From positions 1 through 46,865 of the IMG/VR virus record IMGVR_UViG_3300036864_000079: a stretch of 46,865 bases of DNA, one strand, 5' to 3'. The stretch is from a virus. Shown one piece after another: positions 21,214 through 29,887 of this stretch. Numbering within the stretch: the first letter of the stretch is position 1; every line of letters begins with the position of its first letter. The notes under the pieces are model-generated. The model ran no database searches. It worked only from the letters and a program-made list of their open reading frames with translations, and was not told where the DNA came from. The translations under genes were made by a program, and so were the position numbers.

Positions 21214-21819
21214 TCAGATGACCTCGATAGACGCGCGCACGCCTTTCTCGAGCACGAACGCGTACCACCACGCCGGCACGAGGAACTGGAACACGACGTC
21301 GGGCAAGAGCTGGGGGTTCGGTGGCGGGTCGGTGAACTCGAGCGAGACCGGGCCAGCGGTGAGCGCCTTCAGGCCGGCGACGGCCGCCGGGTTTTCGACG
21401 GTGCGGTCGCTTTGGAGCAGCAACAGCGCCAGCTCGCACACGGCGTCCTTCAGGCCTTGCGGGATCACGTCGTCGGCGAGCTCGTTGCCGAGCTTGTCCA
21501 CCATGCCCGTGCGCGGCCATGCGAGCGCCTGGGTACTCGAGGCGGGCTCGCCGTTCCAGACGGTGAAGGCCTTCTGGTCGGGGCCGAGCAGCGCCACGCG
21601 GCGAATGGTGAAGCCGTCGGGCAAGTTCTCGAACGTCCACGGCTGCGTGACCTTCGCGTCAATCGTGCGCGTCGCTTGGATCAGCGCCGCCTCTTTTTGC
21701 TGGGTCGTCGCCGAGGTCCACACGGTCGAGAAGAGGCGCGTGTCGAAATACGCGTCGGCCTCGGCGACGGTGAGGTAGCTGTTCGAGCTGGGCCCGCCGA
21801 CGGTGGCGTCGAGGGCCAC
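21214..21819 (-). CDS. Head-tail adaptor (gp6-like / DnaT-like family)
   Basis: 201 residues. The start NSYLTVAEADAYFDTRL, followed by TTQQKEAALIQATRTIDA and W, is the signature of phage proteins labelled DnaT-like or head-tail adaptor. The middle has GLKDAVCELALLL, a helix typical of the connector ring subunits. The C-terminus (LPDVVFQFLVPAWW) is hydrophobic. It probably forms the ring under the portal. The family name is by recognition; adaptor function follows from gene order. Confidence 0.75.
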   Translation of the reverse strand: MALDATVGGPSSNSYLTVAEADAYFDTRLFSTVWTSATTQQKEAALIQATRTIDAKVTQPWTFENLPDGFTIRRVALLGPDQKAFTVWNGEPASSTQALAWPRTGMVDKLGNELADDVIPQGLKDAVCELALLLLQSDRTVENPAAVAGLKALTAGPVSLEFTDPPPNPQLLPDVVFQFLVPAWWYAFVLEKGVRASIEVI

Positions 21820-21822
21820 GGC

Positions 21823-22284
21823 TTACGCCTTGCGGGCGGTGGCCCGACGTTGGAGCGGCTTCGACGCTTGGGCCGGCTTGCCGGCGCCGCTCGGCGCGGG
21901 CGTCGGTGGTCGATCGATCACCGCCGGGGCTGGCGGGTCTCGAGCCTCGTCGCTGGCGGCGCTACCGGATCCCGCCTCGCCCCCCTCGGGGGGGAGTGCT
22001 TCGTCGGGCCCGGGTGGGTTGCTTGCGTCGTCGACGTGGGGTTGACCGGCGGGAGCTTGCGCCCCCGCCGGCTCACCACTCTTCGACGCGTCTCGCCGCG
22101 TCGTAATGTTGGGAGCAGGCGACTCTTGCACCTCGTCGCCTACGATCTGAAGGACGTCCCGGAAAGCGTGCTGCACGCGTGGGGTGACCTTGAACTCTTC
22201 GGGCGGTCGATAGTGCACGAGGCGCCCGGCGCTGTTCCGCGTCGAGTACGTGCCTTTCACAATTCGAACGCGTACGAGGCCCAT
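21823..22284 (-). CDS. Hypothetical protein with disordered Pro/Ala-rich tail
   Basis: 153 residues from ATG 22284 with GGGGGAG upstream; an extension to 22332 would run into the hairpin. Residues 1-50 are folded-looking (LVRVRIVKGTYSTRN, AGRLVHYRPPEEFKVTPRV). The remaining 100 are rich in Pro, Ala, Gly and acidic residues, ending in a basic PLQRRATARKA. It lies between the capsid and the adaptor gene. It could be a head-joining accessory or minor virion protein; no family is recognised. Confidence 0.55.
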   Translation of the reverse strand: MGLVRVRIVKGTYSTRNSAGRLVHYRPPEEFKVTPRVQHAFRDVLQIVGDEVQESPAPNITTRRDASKSGEPAGAQAPAGQPHVDDASNPPGPDEALPPEGGEAGSGSAASDEARDPPAPAVIDRPPTPAPSGAGKPAQASKPLQRRATARKA

Positions 22285-22313
22285 GGTTGCTCCCCCACTT
22301 CCGGTTAGGGTGC

Positions 22314-22340
22314 GGCCGGCGGTATCCACCACCGCCGGCC
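22314..22340. other. Strong hairpin after the major capsid gene
   Basis: Perfect 10-bp stem GGCCGGCGGT (22314-22323) / ACCGCCGGCC (22331-22340) with a 7-nt loop, located between the capsid stop (22364) and the next start (22284). It lacks a U run on either strand, so it is not a classic terminator. It may stabilise or process the abundant capsid mRNA. Confidence 0.6.
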
Positions 22341-22363
22341 CGCGGTCTTAGAAACGGTCGCGA

Positions 22364-23458
22364 CTAGGTGCCGACGGTGGCGTGGATATAGCCCGCGCGG
22401 TCGTCGTAGTCCTGCTTGATCCGGGGCGCCCAGGCCGCGAACGTCTGGAAGTAGTTCGTCCAGCCGCTCGGGCTCGCCCACTGAATGTTCGTGACGTCGG
22501 CGGCGACCGCGAGGTCGATCACGTCCGAGGTCATTTGGATCAGCAGCACGTTGCCGTCGGCGAGCACGTCCGAGACGCGGATCGCCTGAATTTGCGCAAT
22601 GGCGAGCACGCGCTGTTCGAGCGTTTTGTCGCTGTTCGCCTTGAGGTCGCGGCGGAACTGGAACGCGTAGGCACCCGGGATGTAGAGACGGAACGGCCCG
22701 TACTTGCGGTGGGTCGTCTCCATCGTCTGAATGAGCTCGAGAATTTCCGTGAGGATCGTCTCGGGCGTCGTCGCCGGGTTGCTCCAGTCGGAAATCGTAC
22801 CGAGCGCACGGCCGGGGAAATTCGTCAGGCCGTAAATCTGGTACGTGTTGGCCGCGGACTTCACCGCGCCGAGCGTGGTGCCGTTGAACACCATGTTCTC
22901 GGACACGCGCGCCACCGAGCGCGCCGCCTCGATACCGGTGGTCACGTCGAGAGCTGCGCCGCGCGTGCGCGACGCGAGCAGCGTGCGCTCGCCGATCTTG
23001 AACGGCTTCTGAATGACCGGGATGGGCACGCCGTTGATGGTGAACTCTTGGCGGTCCTGCTCGGCCTGGGTCTCGCCGTCCATCGTGACTTCGGCGTCGG
23101 TGATTTCGCTCGACGCTTCCCACTCGGAAATGATCGTGCCGAGGCCGCCTACGCTGTAGGTCAGGCCGGCGGCGCGCAAGTCGTCGATGATCACGAGCCG
23201 TTCGCGGCTCGACTCGATCACGCGCTCGTCGAGCTTGACCCACTCGTCCTTGCGGAGCGTGGCGTTGACGTGCGGGCCCATGGCGACCTCGCGGTACACC
23301 TTTTTCCCGCCGACGATTCCGACGTTCGCCACCACCGAAATGCCTCGGCGGTTGATGTACGGCCGGCGCGCGAGGACGTGCTGCTCGCTAATCCGCGCGA
23401 TTTCGTCACCGAGCGGGCTCATTAGCCCGGTCGCGATTTGGAGTGCTGCGCCACGCAT
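22364..23458 (-). CDS. Major capsid protein (HK97 fold expected)
   Basis: 364 residues, directly after the decoration protein and the protease-scaffold. The N-terminal arm (GLMSPLGDEIARISEQHVLARRPYIN is shortened here), a spine-helix region (ETQAEQDRQEFTINGVPIPVIQKPFKIGERTL, seen in pieces), KYGPFRLYIPGAYAFQFR and a C-terminal VTNIQWASPSGWTNYFQTFAAWAPR block fit a group of encapsulin-like HK97-fold capsids (DUF6260-type, by memory). ATG 23458 is preceded by a strong AGGAG site, as expected for a highly expressed gene. It assembles the icosahedral shell. Confidence 0.8.
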   Translation of the reverse strand: MRGAALQIATGLMSPLGDEIARISEQHVLARRPYINRRGISVVANVGIVGGKKVYREVAMGPHVNATLRKDEWVKLDERVIESSRERLVIIDDLRAAGLTYSVGGLGTIISEWEASSEITDAEVTMDGETQAEQDRQEFTINGVPIPVIQKPFKIGERTLLASRTRGAALDVTTGIEAARSVARVSENMVFNGTTLGAVKSAANTYQIYGLTNFPGRALGTISDWSNPATTPETILTEILELIQTMETTHRKYGPFRLYIPGAYAFQFRRDLKANSDKTLEQRVLAIAQIQAIRVSDVLADGNVLLIQMTSDVIDLAVAADVTNIQWASPSGWTNYFQTFAAWAPRIKQDYDDRAGYIHATVGT

Positions 23459-23494
23459 TCGACTTCTCCTAAGTGCCTGCCGTGAACCCTGAGA

Positions 23495-23959
23495 CTAGTT
23501 GGCCGACGCCGCGGCCTTGCCGAAGAACACCTCGACGCGGATACGCGCCGCCGCGCCCGACGCGTTCACGCTCTCGAGCGCGCGGGCGACGACGAAGGAC
23601 GTGTTGCCGGCGACCTTGAGTCGGCCGTCGCCCGAGCTCGTGAGCAGGGCGCCCTTCGTGATGTTTTGGCCCGATTGCAGCCACGCGTAGACGCGCGCGC
23701 CGTTCGGGAACACGCCGTACTCGACTTGATCGCCCTGAGCGTACGCGTCGGCGATGGTGCGGCCGGTCTTATCGAACTCGAGAGCGAACATGCCCTCGGC
23801 GATGTTGTCGGCCTGATTGTGGACGAGCACCTCGTCGTTCGAGTCGGGGCCGCGGAGCAGCATTCCCGGCGTGATCGCACCGCCCGCGACTGCCTCGCGG
23901 CGGATATGCCGGCACGCGTCACCGAGGTCTACCGTCTTGGGCGTGGTTGCGCTGGTCAT
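23495..23959 (-). CDS. Capsid decoration/head-stabilising protein
   Basis: 154 residues with an AGGAG site upstream. Beta-rich throughout (GAITPGMLLRGPDSNDEVLVHN, EGMFALEFDKTGRTIADAYAQGDQVEYGVF in two stretches, VYAWLQSGQNITKGALLTSSGDGRLKV). The G-A-L-L-x-S-x-G-D-G-x-L/V pattern is common in phage decoration proteins with a small beta barrel. Its position between protease-scaffold and capsid is the usual one for gpD-like proteins that cement capsomers. Confidence 0.75.
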   Translation of the reverse strand: MTSATTPKTVDLGDACRHIRREAVAGGAITPGMLLRGPDSNDEVLVHNQADNIAEGMFALEFDKTGRTIADAYAQGDQVEYGVFPNGARVYAWLQSGQNITKGALLTSSGDGRLKVAGNTSFVVARALESVNASGAAARIRVEVFFGKAAASAN

Positions 23960-23995
23960 CGAGCTTCTCCTGCTGGGGCTGCTGCTACTCGGGAG

Positions 23996-25222
23996 TTACG
24001 CCGCGGCTTTCTTGGCGACGAGCACACCGCCGGCCGCGTTGGCGACGAGCGGCGCGTCCTCGGGATCGTTCGAGTTCGCGACGAGCGAGACGACGCCGGC
24101 ACCTTGCAGGCCGTAGTCCACGGGCTGCAGGTTGACCTCGAGCTTTTGGAGCGTCGCGAGCGACATGGCGCGCAGCTCGCCCTCGGGGATCACGTTCGCG
24201 CTGTTCGCGAGGATGCGCTGAACGATGGGCTCGACGGCGTGCGCCTTCAGGCCGGCGGCCACGCCGTCGGCGACGAGCTTCGCCACGTCGGCGTGCGTGA
24301 TCGGGGTTGCCGCTGCGGCGGCCGCGGCTGCGGCATTCGCGGCGGGCTTCTTCGCGGGGTCCTCCATCGGCATTTCTGCCGCGGCGTTCGCCGCTTTCTC
24401 GAGGGCCTTGATCGCGCCCATTACCGCTGCGCGGCCGGCGTCGCTCATCTTCTCGAGCTCGGCGACGTCGAAGTTGACGGCGAGGTCTTTCAAGGCGGGG
24501 ATCTCCGCGACTCGCTTGTTGATCGCAAGAGCGGCGGCGACGATTTCGGAAGCCTTCATGGGTTGAACCTCGCAAGAGCAGTCGGTGGGTTTCATGCCGA
24601 GCGCGTTCAGCACGAGCGCGAAGCCGGCGGCGATCTTAGCTTTGACAGACTGGTCGACGTTCACTCGTGGCGCTCCGCAACCGTCGGCAACGCTACATGC
24701 ACCTATCTCGCCTGGCAAGAGGGCGAGGTGGTCGGGGCGCAGGTTTTCGTGTTTCACGGCGTACGGTTTGCCGTTCCACACGCCCGGTTGAACGAGCACG
24801 TCGGAGAAGTAGCCGGTGCTCACCTCGTACACTTTGTCGCCGTTGAGCATATGCCCGATCATCGCGGACTCGCCGAGCGCGTCCATTTTCTGCTCGTCGA
24901 GCCAGAGCTCGCCGCGCAGCCGATCCACGTCGAGCTTTGCGCCGAAGATCAGGCCGGCCGTGCGCTCGAGAATGTCGGGCGAGCTCGACGCCGACACGGG
25001 CTGGCCCTCCACCATGGGGTGAAGGATCGGCACGGGGCGACCGTTCCACGCTTCGGCGAACTTGCCGATCTCTTCGCGCGAGACGAACGCGCCGTTAAGG
25101 ACGCCCTCGACGATCAGCACCGCCGGCACGACTGTGTGCATGCGGCCGTCGTACAGCTCCCGGCGAACCGCTGCGTCGTTGCGCGTGTAGGTGCTGCGCG
25201 CGGTGGTGAGAGTTCCGGTCAT
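23996..25222 (-). CDS. Prohead protease fused to scaffold (DUF2213-type)
   Basis: 408 residues. The protease domain (about 12-185) shows H68 in ILHPM, VSASSSPD, the LDVDRLRGELWLDEQKMDALG block, S135 in YEVSTGY and H165 in RPDHLALLPGE, matching the DUF2213 prohead protease family with its Ser/His residues. Residues 200-408 are helical and Ala-rich (with an Ala run near 300) and act as scaffold, ending near QPVDYGLQGAGVVSLVANS. It would guide capsid assembly and then cleave itself and the capsid arm. The first 128 bases overlap the upstream gene. Confidence 0.8.
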   Translation of the reverse strand: MTGTLTTARSTYTRNDAAVRRELYDGRMHTVVPAVLIVEGVLNGAFVSREEIGKFAEAWNGRPVPILHPMVEGQPVSASSSPDILERTAGLIFGAKLDVDRLRGELWLDEQKMDALGESAMIGHMLNGDKVYEVSTGYFSDVLVQPGVWNGKPYAVKHENLRPDHLALLPGEIGACSVADGCGAPRVNVDQSVKAKIAAGFALVLNALGMKPTDCSCEVQPMKASEIVAAALAINKRVAEIPALKDLAVNFDVAELEKMSDAGRAAVMGAIKALEKAANAAAEMPMEDPAKKPAANAAAAAAAAATPITHADVAKLVADGVAAGLKAHAVEPIVQRILANSANVIPEGELRAMSLATLQKLEVNLQPVDYGLQGAGVVSLVANSNDPEDAPLVANAAGGVLVAKKAAA

Positions 25223-26333
25223 TTCGCGGGCGCCTCCACATGAGGGTGAGACCGTTGGCGCCGCTGATCACTTTCGGACGCCACGCGCAGCGGCAGTTCG
25301 GGTGGGCCGGGAGCATGTTACGGGCTTCGTCAATCGAAAACACCCGGCCCTCGAGCGCCTGGCACTCGGGGCACACCCGGTCGTCGCCGGTCGTGCTCCA
25401 CTCGGCCTCGACGTCAACGCCCGCGACGCCGGCTTCGTCGTACGCGTTCAGCGTGGCGTCGGCGTGAGCTGCGATCACTTCCGTTCGCGCCATCACGCGC
25501 GCGCGCGTGATGCCTATCGCCTCGACGCGATCCGCAAGCGCGCGGGCGATCTCGCGTGGGCCTCGGCCCTCGAGCAAGCCCTGCGCGAGCACGCGCGATA
25601 TCTGCACGTCCATCGCGTCCGTGATGTTGTCGAGGTCGGAGAACGCGCGCGTGTAGAGCTGGCCGATCCGGTCGGCGTGGATCGGGCGGTTGAACGCACC
25701 CGAGACCCACGAGTTCCCGACCTTGGCGCCGCTCTGGCGTAGCTTCGCGCCGGCGTCGGCGATGCCTTTCTGGTACGCGCTCTCGACGTAGACGTTCGTC
25801 CACGCGGTCGACGCGGCCTTCGTGATCGGCACGCCCTCGGAAATCTCGAGAATTCCCTGCCGCTCGGCTTGCCGGAGCCAGCGCATAAACGCCGCGCGTT
25901 TTTCCGCGGATCGGGGGAAGTCGAACGCTTTCCGGTGCGATTGCAGGCCGGCCGGGGGCGGCGCGAGGCCGAAGCCGTCGAGGTCCACGATCTGCTCGAC
26001 GATCTTCGCCTTCAGCGCGCGGAATCGACGCACGAGCTCGTTCTCGAACTGTTTGCGCAGCAGCGCCGTTTTCGTCGGGTCGCGCCGGCGCCGCCCGGCA
26101 TTTACGACGAGGGTGCGAAGCCCCCGCGGGAATCGCGGTGCCGGATCCGCGCTGGCCTGAGCTTCTACCGCCACCGCTGGCGTGGGGATCGCCACGGCGG
26201 GGGCGACGGTGGAAGCTCGAGCACGCCGCTCGAGCTTGCGCACCGCCCGCTCGAGCACCCGAATCGAGAGCACCGCGCGCGCGTGCACGGCTTTCAGGAG
26301 CGAGTGCGCGCGGCTCGTGGCTTCGGGTTTCAT
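25095..26333 (-). CDS. Mu gpF-like head morphogenesis protein
   Basis: 412 residues. The N-terminal half is helical and basic. Residues 230-350 carry the Mu gpF signature: ISRVLAQGLLEGRGPREIARALADRV, ARVMARTEVIAAHADATLNAY and the Cys/His end DRVCPECQALEGRVFS...AHPNCRCAW, a probable zinc site. These minor head proteins bind the portal and are often packaged. The last 42 codons overlap the protease gene in another frame and are basic, low-complexity sequence, so they may be dispensable. ATG 26333 overlaps the upstream TGA. Confidence 0.82.
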   Translation of the reverse strand: MKPEATSRAHSLLKAVHARAVLSIRVLERAVRKLERRARASTVAPAVAIPTPAVAVEAQASADPAPRFPRGLRTLVVNAGRRRRDPTKTALLRKQFENELVRRFRALKAKIVEQIVDLDGFGLAPPPAGLQSHRKAFDFPRSAEKRAAFMRWLRQAERQGILEISEGVPITKAASTAWTNVYVESAYQKGIADAGAKLRQSGAKVGNSWVSGAFNRPIHADRIGQLYTRAFSDLDNITDAMDVQISRVLAQGLLEGRGPREIARALADRVEAIGITRARVMARTEVIAAHADATLNAYDEAGVAGVDVEAEWSTTGDDRVCPECQALEGRVFSIDEARNMLPAHPNCRCAWRPKVISGANGLTLMWRRPRNDRNSHHRAQHLHAQRRSGSPGAVRRPHAHSRAGGADRRGRP

Positions 26334-28006
26334 AGGCTCTCGAGTGCCTCCACGGCGACGTCGAACGCGTGCACGCCCGTACGGATCGTCGGCTTCAGGC
26401 CGCGGCGCGAGAACATCGGGCAGTCATGGTACGCCTTCAGCGTCCACGCGCTCGAGACCTCGAGCACGTACGGCACCTCGTCGCGGAACACGACGTCGAA
26501 CGCGAGCCACTTCGTCCCGAGCGTGTCGGCGACCTCGACCGCGAGTTCCGCGGCCGCCACCTCTTGCGGCGTCGATAGCGTGAGCGGCCGGTGGTTGCCC
26601 GAGCCCGACGCGAACGGCGTGCCCGGCCGATTCTCGCGCACGAGCCCATACACGTACGAGCCGATCACGCACACCCGATAGTCGCGGTCGTTGCCGGGCT
26701 CGAACCGCTGCCAGTAGACGTAGCCCTGTTGCCGGCGGCCGTACGCGGTCGGGATTCCCTCGCCGAACGCGCGGCCGATTTCCGAGAGGGCGTCGTCGAG
26801 CGTGTGGAGCAGCCGCACGCCCTTCGATGCGCTCGAGTCGGCCGACTTCGAAATGATCGGGAAGCCGGGCAAGCCCTCGAGCGTGCCCGCCGCGATCGCG
26901 AGCGCCGTGGCGTGCGCGGTGCCGGCGTCGGTGCAATGCACCGTGGGCGGTAGCCACGGCTCGAGCGCGGGGAGCTGCGCCACCTTGTCGTCGTACCACG
27001 AGGCCTCCACCACCGTCGGTAGCGTGACGATGCCCCGCGCGTGGAGCTCGTAGACGAGGTTCTTCGACACCTCGCGCTGGGCGCCCTGCTGGTCGAGCCG
27101 CACGAAGCACTTGCCGTTCCCGACCGTGGCCGCGCGCGAAAACATCGTGCACGGGATCGCCCGCCGCTGGCACGCTTTCGCGAACTCGCCGCCCCAGCCT
27201 TTCGGATCCCGGTACGCGCGGAACCAGACGCGCGCCGGCCGCACCTCGCGCTCGACGCCCTCCCACGCGTCGCCGATCCATGGGTAGCGCCGGCCGGCCT
27301 CGCCCCACGGCTTCACGTTGCCGGGGAAAAACATCAAGCGAAGGAACGGGGGCGGGGCGAGCTGCGCGCGGCCGTTGCCATGGCGCGCAGTGAATCGCGG
27401 CGCGTAGCAGAACACGCCGTGGCCCTCGTCGAAGAGCGGCGTGTCGGGCGGGAGCAAGAGCGAGAGCACGGCTTGATCGCTCCCGATGTAGTGCTTGCGC
27501 GCCTGGGTGGCGATCCCCATGGGGTCGGCCATGAATCGCGCCCAGACGTCAGCTCGAGCGCCGGCCGTCACCTCGAGCAGCGAGCCGTTGAACGGGCGCG
27601 CCGAGCTCGTGCCCTTCAGGATTCGGAACGCGTCGTCGTGGTCGAAGATCGGGTCGAGCGAGGCCGTCGCGATCATGTCGAGGTCCATGCTCACGAGGCG
27701 GTCGCACCCGAACACGCGCTCCGCGTCGGGCGATAGCAGCTCGAGACGCCGGTAGCATTGCGGCGCGCCGTTCTTCTCGCTCCACCCGGGCACCTTGAGG
27801 GCGTCGAGCGTGCGCGGGGGCGGGATGATTTCGACGGCCGGGTCGATCCCTTCGCGCAAGTCGGTGACGCACGCGAGGTCGTGCGGGATCGTGACGTGCT
27901 TGCGCATCATCGCGGCCCAGCGGTTGACCTTTGCTGCGCCGCTCGCCCGGTCGTAGCCGTGGCGGGGCGGGCTCTGCTGCCAGAGCCAGACGAGGAAACG
28001 AATCAT
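26330..28006 (-). CDS. Bifunctional glycosyltransferase / ATP-grasp ligase
   Basis: 558 residues; two domains. Residues 1-240 look like a GT-A glycosyltransferase: a hydrophobic first strand (RFLVWLWQ), YRRLELL, the D-x-D metal motif in SMDLDM (108-110), FNGSLLEV, YIGSDQAVLS and DEGHGVFCY. Residues 255-558 form an ATP-grasp domain: PIISKSADSSASKGVRLL (K387), YWQRFEPGNDRDYRVCVIG, FASGSG (465-470), D504 and E516 in LEVSSAW, where Ser replaces the usual metal-ligand Asn. It would transfer a sugar and ligate an amino-acid-like or carboxylate group with ATP. It is inserted between portal and gpF genes with ATGA coupling, an unusual place for such an enzyme. Substrates are unknown. Confidence 0.75.
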   Translation of the reverse strand: MIRFLVWLWQQSPPRHGYDRASGAAKVNRWAAMMRKHVTIPHDLACVTDLREGIDPAVEIIPPPRTLDALKVPGWSEKNGAPQCYRRLELLSPDAERVFGCDRLVSMDLDMIATASLDPIFDHDDAFRILKGTSSARPFNGSLLEVTAGARADVWARFMADPMGIATQARKHYIGSDQAVLSLLLPPDTPLFDEGHGVFCYAPRFTARHGNGRAQLAPPPFLRLMFFPGNVKPWGEAGRRYPWIGDAWEGVEREVRPARVWFRAYRDPKGWGGEFAKACQRRAIPCTMFSRAATVGNGKCFVRLDQQGAQREVSKNLVYELHARGIVTLPTVVEASWYDDKVAQLPALEPWLPPTVHCTDAGTAHATALAIAAGTLEGLPGFPIISKSADSSASKGVRLLHTLDDALSEIGRAFGEGIPTAYGRRQQGYVYWQRFEPGNDRDYRVCVIGSYVYGLVRENRPGTPFASGSGNHRPLTLSTPQEVAAAELAVEVADTLGTKWLAFDVVFRDEVPYVLEVSSAWTLKAYHDCPMFSRRGLKPTIRTGVHAFDVAVEALESL

Positions 28007-29872
28007 CTACGGCCGCCGACGGTTTTCGGTGATCGTGTCGCGGTAGCTCACCGAGTCGTCCACGGGCTCGAAAATCTCCGGGCCGAGCACGATTTCGCCC
28101 GCGTAGGGCGTGATGCTCTCGAGCGCCTTCGACACGTCCTCGCCGGGCTCGTAGGTGATCGTGACGTGCGGCGTGTAGTCCACGAAATCCCACGACGCGC
28201 CGGCCTCGCGAATCTGGTCATGGCGCCAGCGCAAGTCGGAGCAGTTGAACTCGAGCACCACCGCGCCCGCCGGGCCGAGCTGCTCCACCACCCGGGGGCC
28301 ACCCGCGGGAACGACGAGCTGGCCGTCGGCTTCGCGGCTCCACGCTTCCGAGATTCGCATCCAGTCCACGGGCGCGCGGCTGTACGCGATGGTGACGTGC
28401 ATGGCCTCGCCGACGGTCGTCGGGAAGCCCTGCTCTTTCGCCCAGGCGGCGAGCTCGCGCCAGTTGAGCACGTCGCGGCGAACGTAGAGCGAGCGCGGCG
28501 CAGCGTTGGCCGTCATGGCGTCGGCCGCGGCCTTCACCTCGGGGTTCGTCTCGTCGAGCGGATCGGGCGCCGGCGCGAACGGTTCCTCCGGCGGCGCGTA
28601 GTCGGACACCTCCGAGAGCCCGAGCCACACGCGGAACTCTTCGGGCGGGACGACTTGCTCGGTGCCCGGCGTGCCGACGTACGTCGAGACGGCCGCGGCT
28701 TTCTTGCTCGCAATGTCGGCGCGTTGCACCTCGCCGAGCGTGTCGCTCTCGGGCCAGTTCACCTCGTAGTCGCCGCCCTCGGGCTGGGGCAGGATTCCGA
28801 ACGCTATGAACTTGTCGATGGTCGGCCGGACGATGTTCGGGCCGGCGTGCTGCTCGCGGCGCTCGACGATGCGGCCGGCCCAGTTGTTCTCGTCCTGAGA
28901 GCTGGCGAGCTCGCCCTGCTCGGAGCCGAGCAGGATTCGCTTCGGGATACCGTACGCGCCCGCGATGATCTCGAGCACCTTGTCGATGTGCGGCGAGGGG
29001 TCGTCGATCTGGCCGGCGAGGCTTTGCGGCTCGACGCCGCGGAGCAGCACGTCGCGCCGTAGCTTGTGCTGCATTTCCTCGATCTGTTCCTCCATCGCGA
29101 CTTTATCGGCGGGCTCCCACGTCGCGTCGGCTTCGGCCTTCCACGCGCGGAGCTGCGCGGCGTTCTGCCAGAACACCTCGGCCGATCCGCCGACGAGCTT
29201 GTCGAGGTCCATGAGCCGGTTCCACCCGCGCTCGAGGCGCGGGAGCCCGATGCTCGGATCGTCGAGCGCGTTCTCGGCAACGTGCACGATGCGCGAGGAA
29301 TCGACGATCACCGAGCGCCGGCCACCACCGAAGCCCGCCCAGTCCACGCCGGTCGTGAGGTTGTAGCGCACGGGCGTCCCGAAGTCGGGCTTCGTGGGGT
29401 CGGTGCCCCACGCCGTGATCTGTGCGCTCTGCTCGCCGAATGGCTTCAGGTACCCGAGCTTGTACGCCACACCCGGGCGCGCGGGCAGGTTCGGTTGCTC
29501 GGCGCCGCCCAGGCCGAGGAACAGCACGCCGTAGTGGCCCATGTTCACGAGCCGGTCGAGGCGGTGGAGCACCTGAAATAGTTTCAGGTCCTTGTTGAGC
29601 TGCTCGACGGCTTGCGCGAACGGGCCCTCGCCGTTCTCGTCGCCGAGCGCGCACACGGTCGGGCACTCGCGCCACGTCGCCGCCGGGTACGCGTCCACGA
29701 TGCGGGCCGCAATGTCGCCGCGGAGATAGGCGCCGAAGTAGTCCTCGGCGTTGAGCTCGCGCGGGTAGCCGAGCACGTCGTAGAGGTCGCGCTGGCCGCC
29801 GAATTGCAGGCCGGCGAGAGACGACATGAGCCAGCGCCACGTACGTTTGACCGGGTTGGAAGTGATCGCCAT
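28007..29872 (-). CDS. Portal protein with C-terminal 2H-phosphoesterase (Acb1-like) domain
   Basis: 621 residues. Residues 1-430 form a DUF1073-type portal (LYDVLGYPRELNAEDYFGAYLRGD in part, IVDAYPAATWRECP, LERGWNRLMDLDKLVGGSAEVFWQNA in pieces, IPKRILLGSEQGELASSQDE). After a Pro-rich linker (about 445-460), residues 475-610 carry two H-x-T motifs, MHVTIAYS (H492) and TPHVTITY (H569), 77 residues apart, the hallmark of 2H phosphoesterases such as the anti-CBASS nuclease Acb1. The portal half makes the DNA entry ring. The added domain could degrade cyclic oligonucleotide alarm signals. Catalysis is inferred from the motifs. Confidence 0.8.
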   Translation of the reverse strand: MAITSNPVKRTWRWLMSSLAGLQFGGQRDLYDVLGYPRELNAEDYFGAYLRGDIAARIVDAYPAATWRECPTVCALGDENGEGPFAQAVEQLNKDLKLFQVLHRLDRLVNMGHYGVLFLGLGGAEQPNLPARPGVAYKLGYLKPFGEQSAQITAWGTDPTKPDFGTPVRYNLTTGVDWAGFGGGRRSVIVDSSRIVHVAENALDDPSIGLPRLERGWNRLMDLDKLVGGSAEVFWQNAAQLRAWKAEADATWEPADKVAMEEQIEEMQHKLRRDVLLRGVEPQSLAGQIDDPSPHIDKVLEIIAGAYGIPKRILLGSEQGELASSQDENNWAGRIVERREQHAGPNIVRPTIDKFIAFGILPQPEGGDYEVNWPESDTLGEVQRADIASKKAAAVSTYVGTPGTEQVVPPEEFRVWLGLSEVSDYAPPEEPFAPAPDPLDETNPEVKAAADAMTANAAPRSLYVRRDVLNWRELAAWAKEQGFPTTVGEAMHVTIAYSRAPVDWMRISEAWSREADGQLVVPAGGPRVVEQLGPAGAVVLEFNCSDLRWRHDQIREAGASWDFVDYTPHVTITYEPGEDVSKALESITPYAGEIVLGPEIFEPVDDSVSYRDTITENRRRP

Positions 29873-29887
29873 GGGTGGGCCCTCGAG

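Noticed and set aside
22314-22340. Hairpin as a rho-independent terminator after the capsid gene
   Set aside because: There is no U run on either strand, and the neck and tail genes downstream have no obvious promoter of their own, so transcription must pass through.
23666-25243. Rightward open frame of 525 codons opposite the decoration and protease genes
   Set aside because: Its composition (Arg, Val, Glu, His, Gly) is typical of a shadow frame, and it lies opposite genes with clear family motifs.
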